Assembly (NCBI GenBank): GCA_036362985.1
Contig: JAYGXS010000001.1
Location: 19,199,604 to 19,263,603, forward strand
DNA length: 64,000 nucleotides
Reading direction: 5' to 3'
DNA from: Ligula intestinalis
Lineage: Eukaryota; Platyhelminthes; Cestoda; Diphyllobothriidea; Diphyllobothriidae
Of this stretch, positions 54,299-64,000 are shown piece after piece; the stretch's first letter is position 1, and the number at the start of each line of letters is the position of its first letter. The notes below the pieces were generated by a model. It saw nothing but the letters and a program-made list of their open reading frames with translations, ran no database searches and was not told the DNA's origin. Made by a program: the position numbers and the translations under genes.

Positions 54299-55823
54299 AA
54301 TTATATAAGTCTGGACAGAGCTTTATCGTGGGAAGTCACAATGGCTGACAATTATGATAAGGGTGGCAAGGTCGTAAGGAATAAGTCAAACATATAAGTC
54401 ACCGACACCTACTTAGATCACAGTCGGTTCTGACACACCACAAAACGGAAAAAAACTACCAGATGTAGAGAGATTTAAACAAAAACAATTGAGACTTGTT
54501 CCGTGCTGGTCATTGTTTGCTGAAGGACTGAATACAGACGACATAAGACACAAGTTGGCCTTTTAAAAAATATTTTATACTTTTTGTCAACGAGCCTCTG
54601 ATATTTAAAGAGGGTTACAGATGTGTTCGGTTGCTCAATACTATTGTGCATTTTATCCTAACATCTGCTCAAATTTAGCCCTTTTCTGAGTAAAGAATGG
54701 ATAAATAATGCGGTAGAAACCATGGCAGCATCTTATAATGTGTCGTTGCTGCAGAAAAATAGTATCTCAGTTCATTGGCACTGCCCTCATAATCTGAGCC
54801 ATGAGGTTGAACGTAGATTTTTTTTAAAAAAGAACAGATAGTGGAAAAAACTCGTGGAAATTAAAGGAAAAAAGGGTCACTCTTGTGTTAGAGGATCTGC
54901 TGGGAGTGCGCTTTACAAGGAAAAACGCCCACTCATGGGGGAAAGGGGCCATGTGGGAGAAGGTAGGGTATTGCAGAGGTCACCGATATCATCACCGAGA
55001 GCGGAAAATGCGGCCTGATGCTCCCTTGCTGATTGTATAGGCCACCGTAAAGGTTGGAAAAACAGAAATTTCTGCTCAGATCGTCAATAATCCAGTGCGG
55101 GTCGAACTTAGGGAGAGTCTTTAGGCCACCAGTTTGGGCTGATGCAATCGCTGACGGAGTCATCACGGTATGCAGCTAGCCAAATAGGGAAGACTGCAGA
55201 GACCTTTGCATGGACTTAATGGACTAAAGAGTGATATGTGCAACAGTGTTATTTCCCCTTCTCCGTCCAATCACTATTGCCGCTCTCTATTTCCCGTTTT
55301 AAAACCCTGGCGATGGAATTTGTGGTCTCTAGTTATGCTCATGGCGGTTCTGCTACTCTCGGCAGCTTGACGCTTGACTCCGCAGTCCACAAGGTCGCAT
55401 CTCCGGCGTTTCGATGATGTTCATGTGTCCTCTACCGTTCTCTCCTCTTGTCAATCCTGTTGTCCGCGATGGCCTCCTCTGGTCTCACCTCCCTGATGGT
55501 TGATCATAAAGCCAGTCGGGCAGTGTTACAGTGGTGAATGACAGCCTTTGCTGCTATATGATTTCTCCAACGGCAAGAAGCGTTTCCAACCCTCAAACTT
55601 TCTCATCAACAGTTCTGTCTCATCGCACTACAGTCAATCCTGTCAACTAACCTCCTTTATTTTGTAGAAGCAGTTTTTTTCTCCTACGTTTTCTTTTTTT
55701 AAGTCACTTTAAGTCACTTTATTAAGGGAAGAAGGCTTTCGCCCTTGAGCTCCATATTCATTACCAAAATCGCATAATAGGTCCACCGTAACAATAGTAC
55801 ATAATATAAATGTAGGCTTAACA

Positions 55824-56640
55824 TCAGCGATAAGTGTGAGCCAGTTGCAAGGTGCTGCTACTGACACTTTGTTCATTATATCTGCCACAGTTTCTCAGCA
55901 AATGAGAATCAAGTTTGTGTTTAAAAATGTCAACAGTATCTGAGAGGACCACATCTTCCGGGAGTCCATTCCACGCTCCAATGACCCTCTGAGAGAAGGC
56001 GTTTCGTCGAACGTCGATACGGGCCGGTTTCCTCTGTTGTTTAAAATGATGACCTCGCAGATGGTCAGTCCGAGCCAATTCAAAGAAATCATCAAATTCT
56101 AAGGCGCAGTCTTGGCCTCTAACAATTCGGTAGGTTTGTATGAGGTCCCCGCTGAGTTGCCTATAATTGAGAGGGAAAAGAGCAAGTTCGGTCAGTCTGT
56201 CTTCATAAGGCAGATGACCAAGATTCTAGACCATCTTCGTAGCCCTCGCCTGCACTCGTTCCAGGTGCAGGTAATCCTTCTTAAACCACGGACGCCAGGC
56301 CTGGACAGCATACTCCAAGTGGGACTGAACAAACGCTCCGTAGGTTTTCCTGAAGAGCTCCTTGTCAATGTTGACGAATCCCCGCCTAATCGCAAACAGC
56401 ACCTGTGTCGCGCGTTTAGCTGCCTTTACACACTGAGTAGATGGTTTAAGTGAGGAATTTATTAGAACACCGAGATCCTTTTGTTCGTTCACATTTGAAA
56501 GCGGGTGCCCATCGAGGAGGTATTGGAAGGAATCGTTCTCCTCATCAGTCCTTCTAGTACGGAGTCTTAAAACCACACACTTACTAATGTTGAAGTTTAA
56601 AAGCCAACGAGCAGACCAGCAGCTAAGTCGATTGAGACTC
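55824..56640 (-). pseudogene. LINE ORF2 C-terminus
   Basis: LNRLSCWSARWLLNFNISKC, NVNEQKDLGVLINSSLKPS, CVKAAKRATQVLFAIRRGF, FVQSHLEYAVQAWRPW, LERVQARATKMV, then (other frame) RGHHFKQQRKPARIDVRRNA, QRVIGAWNGLPEDVVLS and LQLAHTYR before the stop. This is the thumb and C-terminal domain of CR1-like ORF2. It joins directly to the linker at about 56640, with RT blocks 1-5 missing. Confidence 0.85.
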
Positions 56641-57966
56641 TCTTGAAGCGGAATAGAATTTTGGGCTTTTCTTCAGCCTGTTGGAGGATTCTTGATTCAT
56701 AGTTTTTCCTAGCCTGGCGAATTGATTTTTTACTGCATTTCTTTGGCGTCGGAATTCCTCGAGGTGTGCTGGCGACCCAGTTTTCCTGAATAACTTCCAT
56801 TTCCTATTCTTCTTCTTCAGTTGCCTGTTAAGGTCTCTCGTCAACCAGGCAGGACGACTAGTCGTCTTGTGTACCTTGACCGGACAAAAGCGCTTAAGCA
56901 GATCTAATGCAACCCTCTTGAGTGATCTCCAATCCTCCTCCGGATCCCCCTTGAGTAGGCAGTCCCAATTCACGGTCGATAGTGCATTCTTCATTGAATT
57001 GAGATCTGCCTTCCATATGTTTGGCTGGTCCTCCGTTTTCCTCAGCCGTTGAGTATGGAGTGAGTAATCCCACATTAGCGTCGTATGATCACTTTTACCG
57101 AGTGGAGCACTTGAATGCACTTAATCCATATAGGACGAATCCTTCGTGAAAATGAGATCCAAACAAGTAGCCCGCTGGTTTTCTCGAAATCTGGTTATGC
57201 CCTTAACGTTCTGAACTAGAGACAGGTCAAGCGTGAGATCCATTAATTTGGAACTAAAGGAAGTTGACGCCGCCTCAACTGTCAGGTTGTTCCATTCAAT
57301 TGCAGGGGCGTTGAAGTCACCAACGATGAGAACCTCCTGGTGGCTAGCAGCTTCTTTAACCAGACCAAGGAGTGAGTCGTCGGCTCCGCTCAGAATGTTT
57401 GGTGGCCGGTAAACGGCCAGGAATTCCAGGTTATGTGAATTCGCCTTCTTGATCTTTAACCAGACGGACTCATACTCCAGGGCTAGGGTGTGTTCTCTTT
57501 CTACAACAGAGATTTCAGTTCTGACATACACGACAACCCCACCTCCTTGTCGGTTCTGGCGGTCTTTGCGGAAAAGCTGGTATGCTGGAATCGAAATCTC
57601 CTAATCCGCGATTTCTGCTTTTAGCCATGTTTCCGTTATGGCAACTACATCAGGTTTCTGCTGCGAAAGTACTGCCTTGAGTTCATCAATTTTTGAGGGA
57701 AGACTTTGGGCATTAGTGTAAAGAAAGCTCAATTTAGACTTATTCACCACTTTATGCAGGCGGTTGCCTCTAGCGTGAGATTGCATGCAGGGAGCTGTCG
57801 GTGCTGATGGAGACGGACTGTTGTCCATCCCGACTAGGCTGTTTGTGTTATCGGCTTTCTCCAGAGGAGTGATCTCGGGACATGGACGATCTACCCGTTC
57901 AGAATTTGAAGATTGCTCTCGCCGAGTTCGCATCTCCTGTGGAGTTCTACTTTTAGCAATCTCCAT
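56640..57966 (-). pseudogene. LINE ORF2: APE endonuclease and linker
   Basis: Starts with ATG at 57966, 14 bases inside the end of ORF1. Endonuclease blocks: LSFLYTNAQSLPSKIDELK, VVAITETWLK, LEFLAVYRPP, VLIVGDFNAPAIEW, ATCLDLIFTKD, LGKSDHTTLMWDY. In-frame stops at 57601-57603 (TAG) and 57121-57123 (TAA) are the only breaks. The linker (SRPAWLTRDLNRQLKKKNRK, then PKFYSASRE-like text in one frame and PKILFRFK in the other) precedes a deletion at about 56640, where the RT palm should begin. Confidence 0.87.
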
Positions 57967-59275
57967 TTCTCCCGCTCCGCGGGGGAAAAATCCCGCTGGA
58001 AAAAACCGTCGGGTGTGAGTATCTAAGTATTGGTTTCCTGCTTAACAATAGCTGGACCTCAGCCTCACTCTTCAGAGCAACCTTCAACGGTCTTGGTTGG
58101 CGTTGTTCATCTTTTGAGTCTGTTATACGGCCCATTCGGAATGCCTTTAGAACTTCGACTTTCTCCTTACCCTTTAGGAGAAATTTCAGATATTCTTTAA
58201 ATAACTTCCTGTCCTCTTCTAATCTTGATTTCGGGGTATCGGAAGTACCTTCTGTCATGCCTTTTATGACTATGCAGTGTATACGAGTGGTACTCACCTT
58301 CCGACTGTCATCCCCTTCTGCTTCTCTAAGGTTTGTTAGGACATATTCGCTTCGAGGTTCAGCGCTCCTGTTCATTTTGGCCTGCGAAGGTGCCCTTTTT
58401 GTTTGTATCGTGCTCAATCTCGGCCAACTTATATTAGCACTTGGGCTTGGTCGGCCTTTTTTGGGAGCCCGAGAGCGCTTCTTCATTCTCTTGGAAGTCA
58501 GTGGGTTGACCGTTTCCCCTGTCCATGGCAGACTACCAACTCCGTCAAGCACCCTGGATGCCGGATCATTTTTGTGCTTAGACACTTCGGCAAGGGATTT
58601 TGTTTCTCCGTACGTTAGGTTTCCTCACTTAAGTTCACGCATCGCCGGTTTCTCCTCACGAGGGAGAAATAGAGAAAAAATGTTCAGCTCCTCCATCTCC
58701 ACTCTAAGACTATTAACCACCTTCTCAAGGTTTGTAAATTTGTTCATAAGGGTAAAATGTGATACGGAGGCTTCATCTTCATGAGTTACATCCCTTAAAC
58801 TTTTACGACTTTTAGTTCGCTTGGCAGGAGGAGATTTCAAAGAACTTCTAGATCGAGTTTCCGTAGTTAGTAAGGGAATTTGGAAACCATCGGAGCATCC
58901 TGTGATGGCGATGTGAAGTAGGCGTTCGACTTCTAAGCGGGGGATCCAGGGTTCGAATCCGAGCGGTGGCGTGACTTTTTTTCCCTGTTGCGATGATGTC
59001 GGGATTTCGAATGCAGGCAGTGGCGAACATTCCTTCCCGTCTTCCAAAGCTGTATAGCGCATAGTTTCAATTTTTTCTGTCACAATCTTTTCACAACAGA
59101 CCGTTAATGAACCAAATAATAAAGTGGATTGCTTTTTGACTGTTAATAACCGATTTTGATTGCTGTCATCCTGGGTCTTCGTGGAGGAGTTGATTAGACG
59201 CTCAACTTGGTGTTCGTAAATTGAGTCTACTGAACTCGAGAGACTTTTAGCCATTTTAGCGGGGGGTGATTTCAT
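57953..59275 (-). pseudogene. LINE ORF1 (coiled coil; one in-frame stop)
   Basis: Read from 59275, this is one frame of about 440 codons with a single TGA at 58625-58627. The first part has a leucine-spaced stretch (FTNLEKVVNSLRVEMEELN) that looks like a coiled coil. The second part is basic (MKKRSRAPKKGR), then VLTNLREAE, VIKGMTE, KVEVLKAFRMGR, RPLKVALKSE, the pattern of the RNA-binding domain of LINE ORF1 proteins. It would coat the element's RNA. A tRNA-like segment (58886-58975) lies within it. Confidence 0.72.
58886..58975 (+). repeat. tRNA-like segment inside LINE ORF1 (SINE or tRNA pseudogene)
   Basis: TAGGCGTTCGACTTCTAAGC resembles the anticodon arm of tRNA-Arg(UCU), and GGGTTCGAATCC is a full B box. 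The T stem pairs only two to three of five bases and no acceptor stem can be formed, so it is not a working tRNA. Similar bases flank it (GAAATCCC and CAAATTCCC in the - strand reading), as from an insertion. Confidence 0.5.
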
Positions 59276-59349
59276 TGCATTAATCTTGCGACTTCTGCCC
59301 TCGAAATTGCGACTAGGGGTTTTAAGCCAAATTAAATTAGAGTCAGCAG

Positions 59350-59430
59350 TCGACGCTGGTGGTGTAGTGGTAACGACTGATACCGGCGAGCGACAGGTTT
59401 AAGGTTCGAGTCCCTCTCGCGCCGCATCTC
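59350..59430 (+). repeat. tRNA-like segment
   Basis: GGTGGTGTAGTGGTAACGAC (A-box-like) and AAGGTTCGAGTCCC (B box) about 35 bp apart, followed by CTCGCGCCGC. It would fold poorly as a tRNA: T-stem mismatches and no acceptor pairing. Possibly the head of another SINE. Confidence 0.4.
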
Positions 59431-60036
59431 TTACAAGCTGATCTACACGTTGATTTTGTCTCCCATAATAGATCAGACTGACGATAAACGATATTAAAGC
59501 TCTATGCAATATGTATAAAGCGTTCAACTGTATGAAAAAGGTTATTGAAACGACTCAGCCGTTTGTAGAGAGCTGGAATCCGGGAGAATTGTTGACAGAA
59601 GGCAGTGACGGAGATGATGCTCGTTTTGACTTATGTCCTGTCGTGTCTTCTGAGGCTGGAGTTATTGCGAAAGTGAATTCAATAGCTAAAAAAGGAAGTC
59701 CGCCAAAGGGCTAGGTGAACCGAAATCCCGAAAATAATATTTCCCACGAAGGACGAGAAATTGAAACCGCAATTTGAAGCGCGCGCTAGCCTGGTCCAGT
59801 GGGGGTCCGCTGAAATCTGCCCCCACTTTAATGGTAGGAGTTTTTTTTCACTGCTTCCTCCGTAGTTCACCATGAGTTTCAGAGAGCGTTGAATATTATT
59901 TTAAAATGAAGATATGTTGGTGAATATGAATTTATCTGCCTACATTACTAAACGCTCCCACTGCCTACGTGGTTGCTCACGCAGAGCAGCATTTATCAAC
60001 TTTCTATTTATTTTTCCACAGCACTAAGTTTGCAAA

Positions 60037-60075
60037 GACGAGGCCCTCCTGGCCTAAAATATAAAATTTATTTAT
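60037..60075 (+). mobile_element. LINE 3' tail with GGCC hairpin (copy 5)
   Basis: GACGAGGCCCTCCTGGCCT then AAAATATAAAATTT and TTTATT repeats. Nearly identical to 9883-9930. It is followed at once by the 5' edge of another truncated LINE. Confidence 0.65.
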
Positions 60076-60390
60076 TTATATGAACGTTCGACGGAACGCC
60101 TTCTCGCAGAGGGTCATTGGAGCATGGAACGGACCCTCTGACGAGGTGGTCCTTTCTGGTGCTGTTGATACATTCAAACGCAGACTGGATCCTCATTTGC
60201 TGAGAAACTGTGATAGATTTGATAAACATAGTGTCAATAGCGGCAGTTTGCAACTGGCTCACACCTATCGCTCATTTTAAGCATACATTTTTTAAATATG
60301 TACTATTGTTAAGGTTGAACTCTTGCGATTTTTCGACATGAATAGGGAGCTCAAGGGCAAAAGCCTTCTTCCCTTAATAAACTGACTTAG
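60068..60390 (+). pseudogene. CR1-like LINE 3' end, 5'-truncated
   Basis: NVRRNAFSQRVIGAWNGPSD, then FKRRLDPHLLRNCDRF and LQLAHTYRSF before the stop at 60278-60280. Then comes the 3' untranslated region with AGGGAGCTCAAGGGC-AAAA-GCCTTCTTCCCTTAATAAA (60344-60380). The protein is about 75% like the same part of the LINE at 55824-56078. The copy is cut within the last 70 codons. Confidence 0.82.
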
Positions 60391-60553
60391 GTCGTATTAT
60401 ATTCCCAGAGTGCTCAAATTTACCAAGTTACCTTATTAAAAGTATAACTGATACCATCGAATGAAGTAATGCTGAAGTTAAGAATGACCCTCCATCAGAG
60501 GACAATTCCTAAGGAAACAAATCCCTGGAGAGCACTCAGACCGGGAGCCCCAA

Positions 60554-61280
60554 GTGAGAATTCGGCAGTCTGTTGCGGTGGTGACGGCTGAAGGAATCCT
60601 CCCACCGAAGTCTTATTCTGCTGTGACGTATAGGCATGGAACGCATTCAAAGGACAAAACACCTATTGATGGAGCGGAGACATTTTCTGTCTGGCTACAG
60701 AGACTTATATTTTACCTTAAAAGAACATTTCCATCACACCAATCACGTATGATTCTCTCGTCGCTGTCACCATCTCATGTTGATAAAAATCTTGACGCCA
60801 GGCTACATGATAAACTGCGATTCGGTACATTGCGTTGTCGTCTGATGAACTTGCGCGTGCACACTTATGCCTTAACTGATGCCATCAAGCAGCTGCACAA
60901 TAGAAGCCTGAAGGTGGATGAAATATTATTAAATTGGTAAACGTCCTTGCAGTGGCCCCGTAGCCCTACTTTCACTTAACGCGTCACACCGCACACGAGA
61001 ACACGCGATGGCAGTCAGTCGCCAGTCCTTGGTTTCCGCAATCTACGCTGACGCTCGATACCGCATGGTGACGCATGTGCGTACACGCTTACGCTCAAAC
61101 TTTGGCCTCTTGTCACTGGGTGCACATGTGAGCTGCCGTCAGCCTAAGCCTGCTCTGGCTACTCATCTTCCTGTTGCTGACTCTTATAAAGGCCACCTTG
61201 TAGACTCTTCTGACGACTCTGAGCTCTCAACACTGCGGATGTCGCTCGCTAGGGAGCGGACGGCACTCACCCGGAAGTAA
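60554..61280 (+). CDS. Two unrecognised ORFs, possible exons
   Basis: 60554-60940 (128 residues) reads SYSAVTYRHGTHSKDKTP, FSVWLQRLIFYLKRTFPS, LDARLHDKLRFGTLRCRLMN and ends at TTG|GTAAAC, a good splice donor. 61008-61280 (90 residues) reads VTHVRTRLRSNFGLLSLGAH and SLARERTALTRK; GGCAG near 61015 could be its acceptor. No transposon motif is visible and the composition is protein-like. I do not recognise the family. They may be two exons of one gene or chance ORFs. Confidence 0.3.
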
Positions 61281-63259
61281 ACTTCCTTTGTCTTGTTCTC
61301 CATTCCTCCCATACAGTATAAACTGTTCTAACTACTAGGGTCTCCCACTTCTTCTTTCCACAAGGAACCGGGTCTGAAGATCGGTGTGGCAAGTGTTTCA
61401 CCTCTTTACTTAACGGCCAGCCACAGCCTTGCACATTAAACGTGCGTTGCTTTTTCTTGCCCAACAAGACAACCCCGCTTTTCATTACCTCATCAAGGCC
61501 TAACCGGACATAGAACTTTAGCGTTCGGTTTTGCGAAGACTGAGAATCTTCTTTGGGAAAAATGTTTGTCGGATGACGACCTGGTGAGCCAGTGTCGAAA
61601 ACTGAGAATCTTCTGCCCGATTCTATATTCATTCAAAGTAATGGCATGTCTCGGGTGCTCATACCCATGCCTGTTTACCTTCCTTATTTTCGTGGTTGTA
61701 AAACAAATTACAGCCTTATAAATAAATTAATTAATTTTGTGGCACAAAACGTGGCAGATTTGCAAAAGAGAATTTTTTAAATCTTGAATTCGCTCTTCAT
61801 TTCCTGAAAAAAGCGCATTGTCTCATACTTGCACTTACCTCAGTGTCATGAAAGCAAAACGATTTGTTAGTTCGCTGACAAGATATATAAAAACCGTTTC
61901 CGGCTTTTATTAATATTCTTTAATAGTACAACACGTTCAAGCAAGATATTTTGGTCCATAGTGTTTACTAGCGTAGGAAATTCCCCTGATGCTGACTAAA
62001 TTTGGATTTCCCTGATTATGCGCCTATTTCCTTTCAATATACTGAACAGAAATGAAATATTTTCTTGTAAAGAGTATTTTATGACTCATGTCAATCCAAG
62101 AATCAAATAAACACAGTTATCAGTCATCAATTAGACAATCCACTGTACGTTGACAAGAACTGTACGGAAGCCAGTTGCTCATATTTAAAAAAAACGGCAA
62201 AGGCAGCCTATGTAAGTCCACTGACATACCCCTAGTCTCAGAATTTTTATCCTGCAAAAACGGAGGTTATAGAGATTTTTTGGGGGTGGGGAAATAGGAT
62301 AGGCAGATAAGGAAATTTTAGAAGTGCGTGTAAGGTGAAAAAACTAAAGTCGAAGTTGCTTCCCGCGGTCGGTGGGAGTAAGTTGTTCTGCATGTAAATT
62401 AAAGGTGTGCGCGGCACTTCGTGCCACGCACTATACTAATATAACTACAAAAAGGTAAGTTGGACCTCAGGTACTTTTAAGCAGGCGACCTCCTAACTAA
62501 CACTTTAATCTTTCGGGAAATTCAAGAAACCTACAATTTGATAATCGGGTGTTTCTGCAATAAGTTAAATGAAAATACAGATAAGGAAAATCTACAGAAA
62601 AAAATCAACAACACTTATGAATACAGTAAAATAAAAGTGCATATAGCATTAATTAGAGTATAGTCCACTGCGTGTCCTAATTTCCCACCCATAAAACCCT
62701 ATAACCATGACTTTCGTAGGAAAACATGCAGGGAGTAGGGATTAATGTGAGTGCTTGCATAAGCTACTGTTGTCGACAAAAGTATATAAGAACCCTCAGC
62801 AGGCATGAAAAACATTGCCGAAAACGACAAGGCCATCTTGAATGGGCATTTCTTGTTCATTAATTGTTATCAACCAGACATTTCCATATCCATGTGCGAA
62901 ACCACCGGAGTTGTGGATCCGCAATTGCAAATCAAATGGTCTAAACACTGACCCATGAAATCTTTGCATTAAAAGTTAGGTCAAGGATATTGGCACATGT
63001 GGATGAACTCTCACCTTTAGGTTGCGTAACACACTCTTACAGTTCTACATAGTGTCTCGTTCTCCGTATGTGGCTTCTTATTGGCCATGAGAGTGTTTAT
63101 CAACTCAGGACGGAAAAAGTGAATTCCGTAAACGGTCTCTAAGCGTTCATCCACGAAGGAGTATGATTAATGTCAACAGGTTCGAAAAACGTTACATAAG
63201 ATGGAAATTTCTTGATAAATTCTAAAATGGAGTGTGTTAATATCAACTACTTGCTTAAT
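61281..63259. other. Stretch without recognised gene
   Basis: AT-rich sequence with short frames only. No motif or shared repeat seen. Confidence 0.45.
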
Positions 63260-63279
63260 TTCTTACCTTCTGTCACCTA

Positions 63280-64000
63280 GTGAAATTCCGATTTGATAAT
63301 ATTAGCCGAGCTAGAAAAACGGAGAACCAATGGCGAGAAAAATCTCAAAATAAGAGAGGGACAAATAGTTCAAGTCAAAAGAGCATCTCTCTGGTCGAAG
63401 CCGGTAACAGTGACAGCCTAGCTGTCCCGCCACCGAAACCTAAGACATGCCCTCTTAAATTGGTTGTTTTAAATGCCAGATCACTGCTTAATAAAATGCC
63501 CCTGCTCCAGACTCTGGTTTTCGTCAACCACCCAGGCATTGTTATGGTAACCGAGACATGGGCATTGGCCTGTGTAGCTGACTCTGAACTCTCTGTTCTA
63601 GGCTATGTATGCATTCAGAATGATCGAAACAATGGCCGCGGCGGAGTAAGGCTGCATCTATATTAAGCAGCCACTTTCATTACTCCCGTTAGGCTATCCA
63701 CAATTTACGGTGGTGAAGGAGAGCTGCTGGCTACGTGTTGTTCTGAAGAATAAATACTCCTTACTCGTTGGTTGCGTTTATCACCCACCTAATGCCAATG
63801 TGGACTACGATCTTTGTCTCTCGCAGGCATTTCATGCCGCAGCTGACTTAAATCTTAAGTATTGCTCAATTGCAGGCTATTTTAACCTTCCTGACGTACA
63901 ATGGTTTCCACCATTTGGTCCTTCAAAGATGGAGAACTTACTTGAGGCTGTAGATATCAGCATGTGGGATCAGGTAGTCAATTTTCCCAACAGAGGAGCA
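63280..64000 (+). pseudogene. LINE endonuclease, 5' part, cut by window end
   Basis: 63280-63666: a basic N-terminus, then LKLVVLNARSLLNKMPLLQT, IVMVTETWAL and NDRNNGRGGVRL, the start of an APE endonuclease. After a frameshift: WLRVVLKNKYSLLVGCVYHP, SIAGYFNLPDVQW (the usual GDFN reads GYFN) and WDQVVNFPNRGA at the edge. RT would follow beyond 64000. Related to, but different from, the CR1-like element at 55.7-59.3 kb. Confidence 0.8.

Larger units (their letters stand above)
55680..59280 (-). mobile_element. CR1-like LINE with ORF1, ORF2 and 3' hairpin, RT core deleted
   Basis: - strand, reading from about 59280 to 55680: ORF1 (59275-57953), ORF2 with endonuclease (57966-56640), a jump over the RT core, the C-terminus (56640-55824) and the hairpin tail with ACTTAAAGTG repeats (55760-55700). 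The same C-terminus and tail recur at 60075-60390 on the + strand, so both are one family. Confidence 0.88.

Noticed and set aside
58886..59430. Two possible tRNA genes (58886-58975 and 59350-59430)
   Set aside because: B boxes are good, but T stems have two or more mismatches and no acceptor stem forms. They are better seen as SINE heads or tRNA pseudogenes.
1..64000. CRISPR arrays, bacterial operons, rRNA genes
   Set aside because: No regularly spaced short direct repeats, no Shine-Dalgarno-led gene clusters and no rRNA-like text were seen; the window is eukaryotic.

Overview
This is eukaryotic nuclear DNA, most likely from a parasitic flatworm and probably a tapeworm (inferred, not proven). 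The evidence is one conserved multi-exon gene whose introns are either 31-34 bp or several kilobases long. It is surrounded by Penelope-like elements, a CsRn1-like Ty3/gypsy element with the C-W-Y-H...C...C Gag motif, and several CR1/Jockey/Ingi-like LINE families. There are no bacterial operons, no CRISPR array and no intact rRNA or tRNA gene. A run of ten Ns (50201-50210) marks an assembly gap.

The one gene I can reconstruct end to end is an EDEM3 homologue on the + strand (ER degradation-enhancing alpha-mannosidase-like protein 3). It has fifteen exons from 10783 to 51915. All splice phases agree, giving 1148 codons plus a stop. The order is signal-peptide-like N-terminus, GH47 mannosidase domain, linker, protease-associated (PA) domain and a C-terminal extension without a KDEL-type tail. 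Exons 1-4 are separated by tiny introns. Intron 5 (12.9 kb), intron 7 (5.9 kb) and most others are filled with transposon debris.

Layout. 1-10.7 kb: a decayed Ty3/gypsy element on the - strand with two 414-bp LTRs (307-720 and 5122-5535), then LINE fragments and an inverted pair of an unnamed repeat. 10.8-14.9 kb: EDEM3 exons 1-5. 14.9-27.8 kb (intron 5): a Penelope-like element with an inverted repeat, an unnamed repeat family in both orientations, a second Penelope-like fragment, a 2.4-kb LINE on the - strand and SINE copies. 27.8-28.7 kb: exons 6-7. 28.9-32.4 kb (intron 7): a nearly full-length LINE with a 2A-like start and a PHD finger, followed by a 34-bp-arm foldback. 34.6-42.2 kb: exons 8-11, with a third Penelope-like fragment. 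45.9-51.9 kb: exons 12-15, with a pogo/Tigger-like MITE and a 419-bp tandem duplication. 52-55.6 kb: no recognised gene, but a striking cluster of nested palindromes at 54224-54298. 55.7-60.4 kb: a CR1-like LINE on the - strand with both ORFs but a deleted RT core, plus another LINE 3' end. 60.5-61.3 kb: two unrecognised ORFs with splice-like borders. 63.3-64 kb: the start of another LINE, cut by the window end.

Only EDEM3 looks like a functional host gene. It would trim mannose from misfolded glycoproteins in the ER and commit them to degradation. The rest is mostly dead or dying retroelements. The most interesting items are structural: conserved 3'-end hairpins of LINEs, the palindromes and foldbacks, and the 2A-like/PHD LINE.
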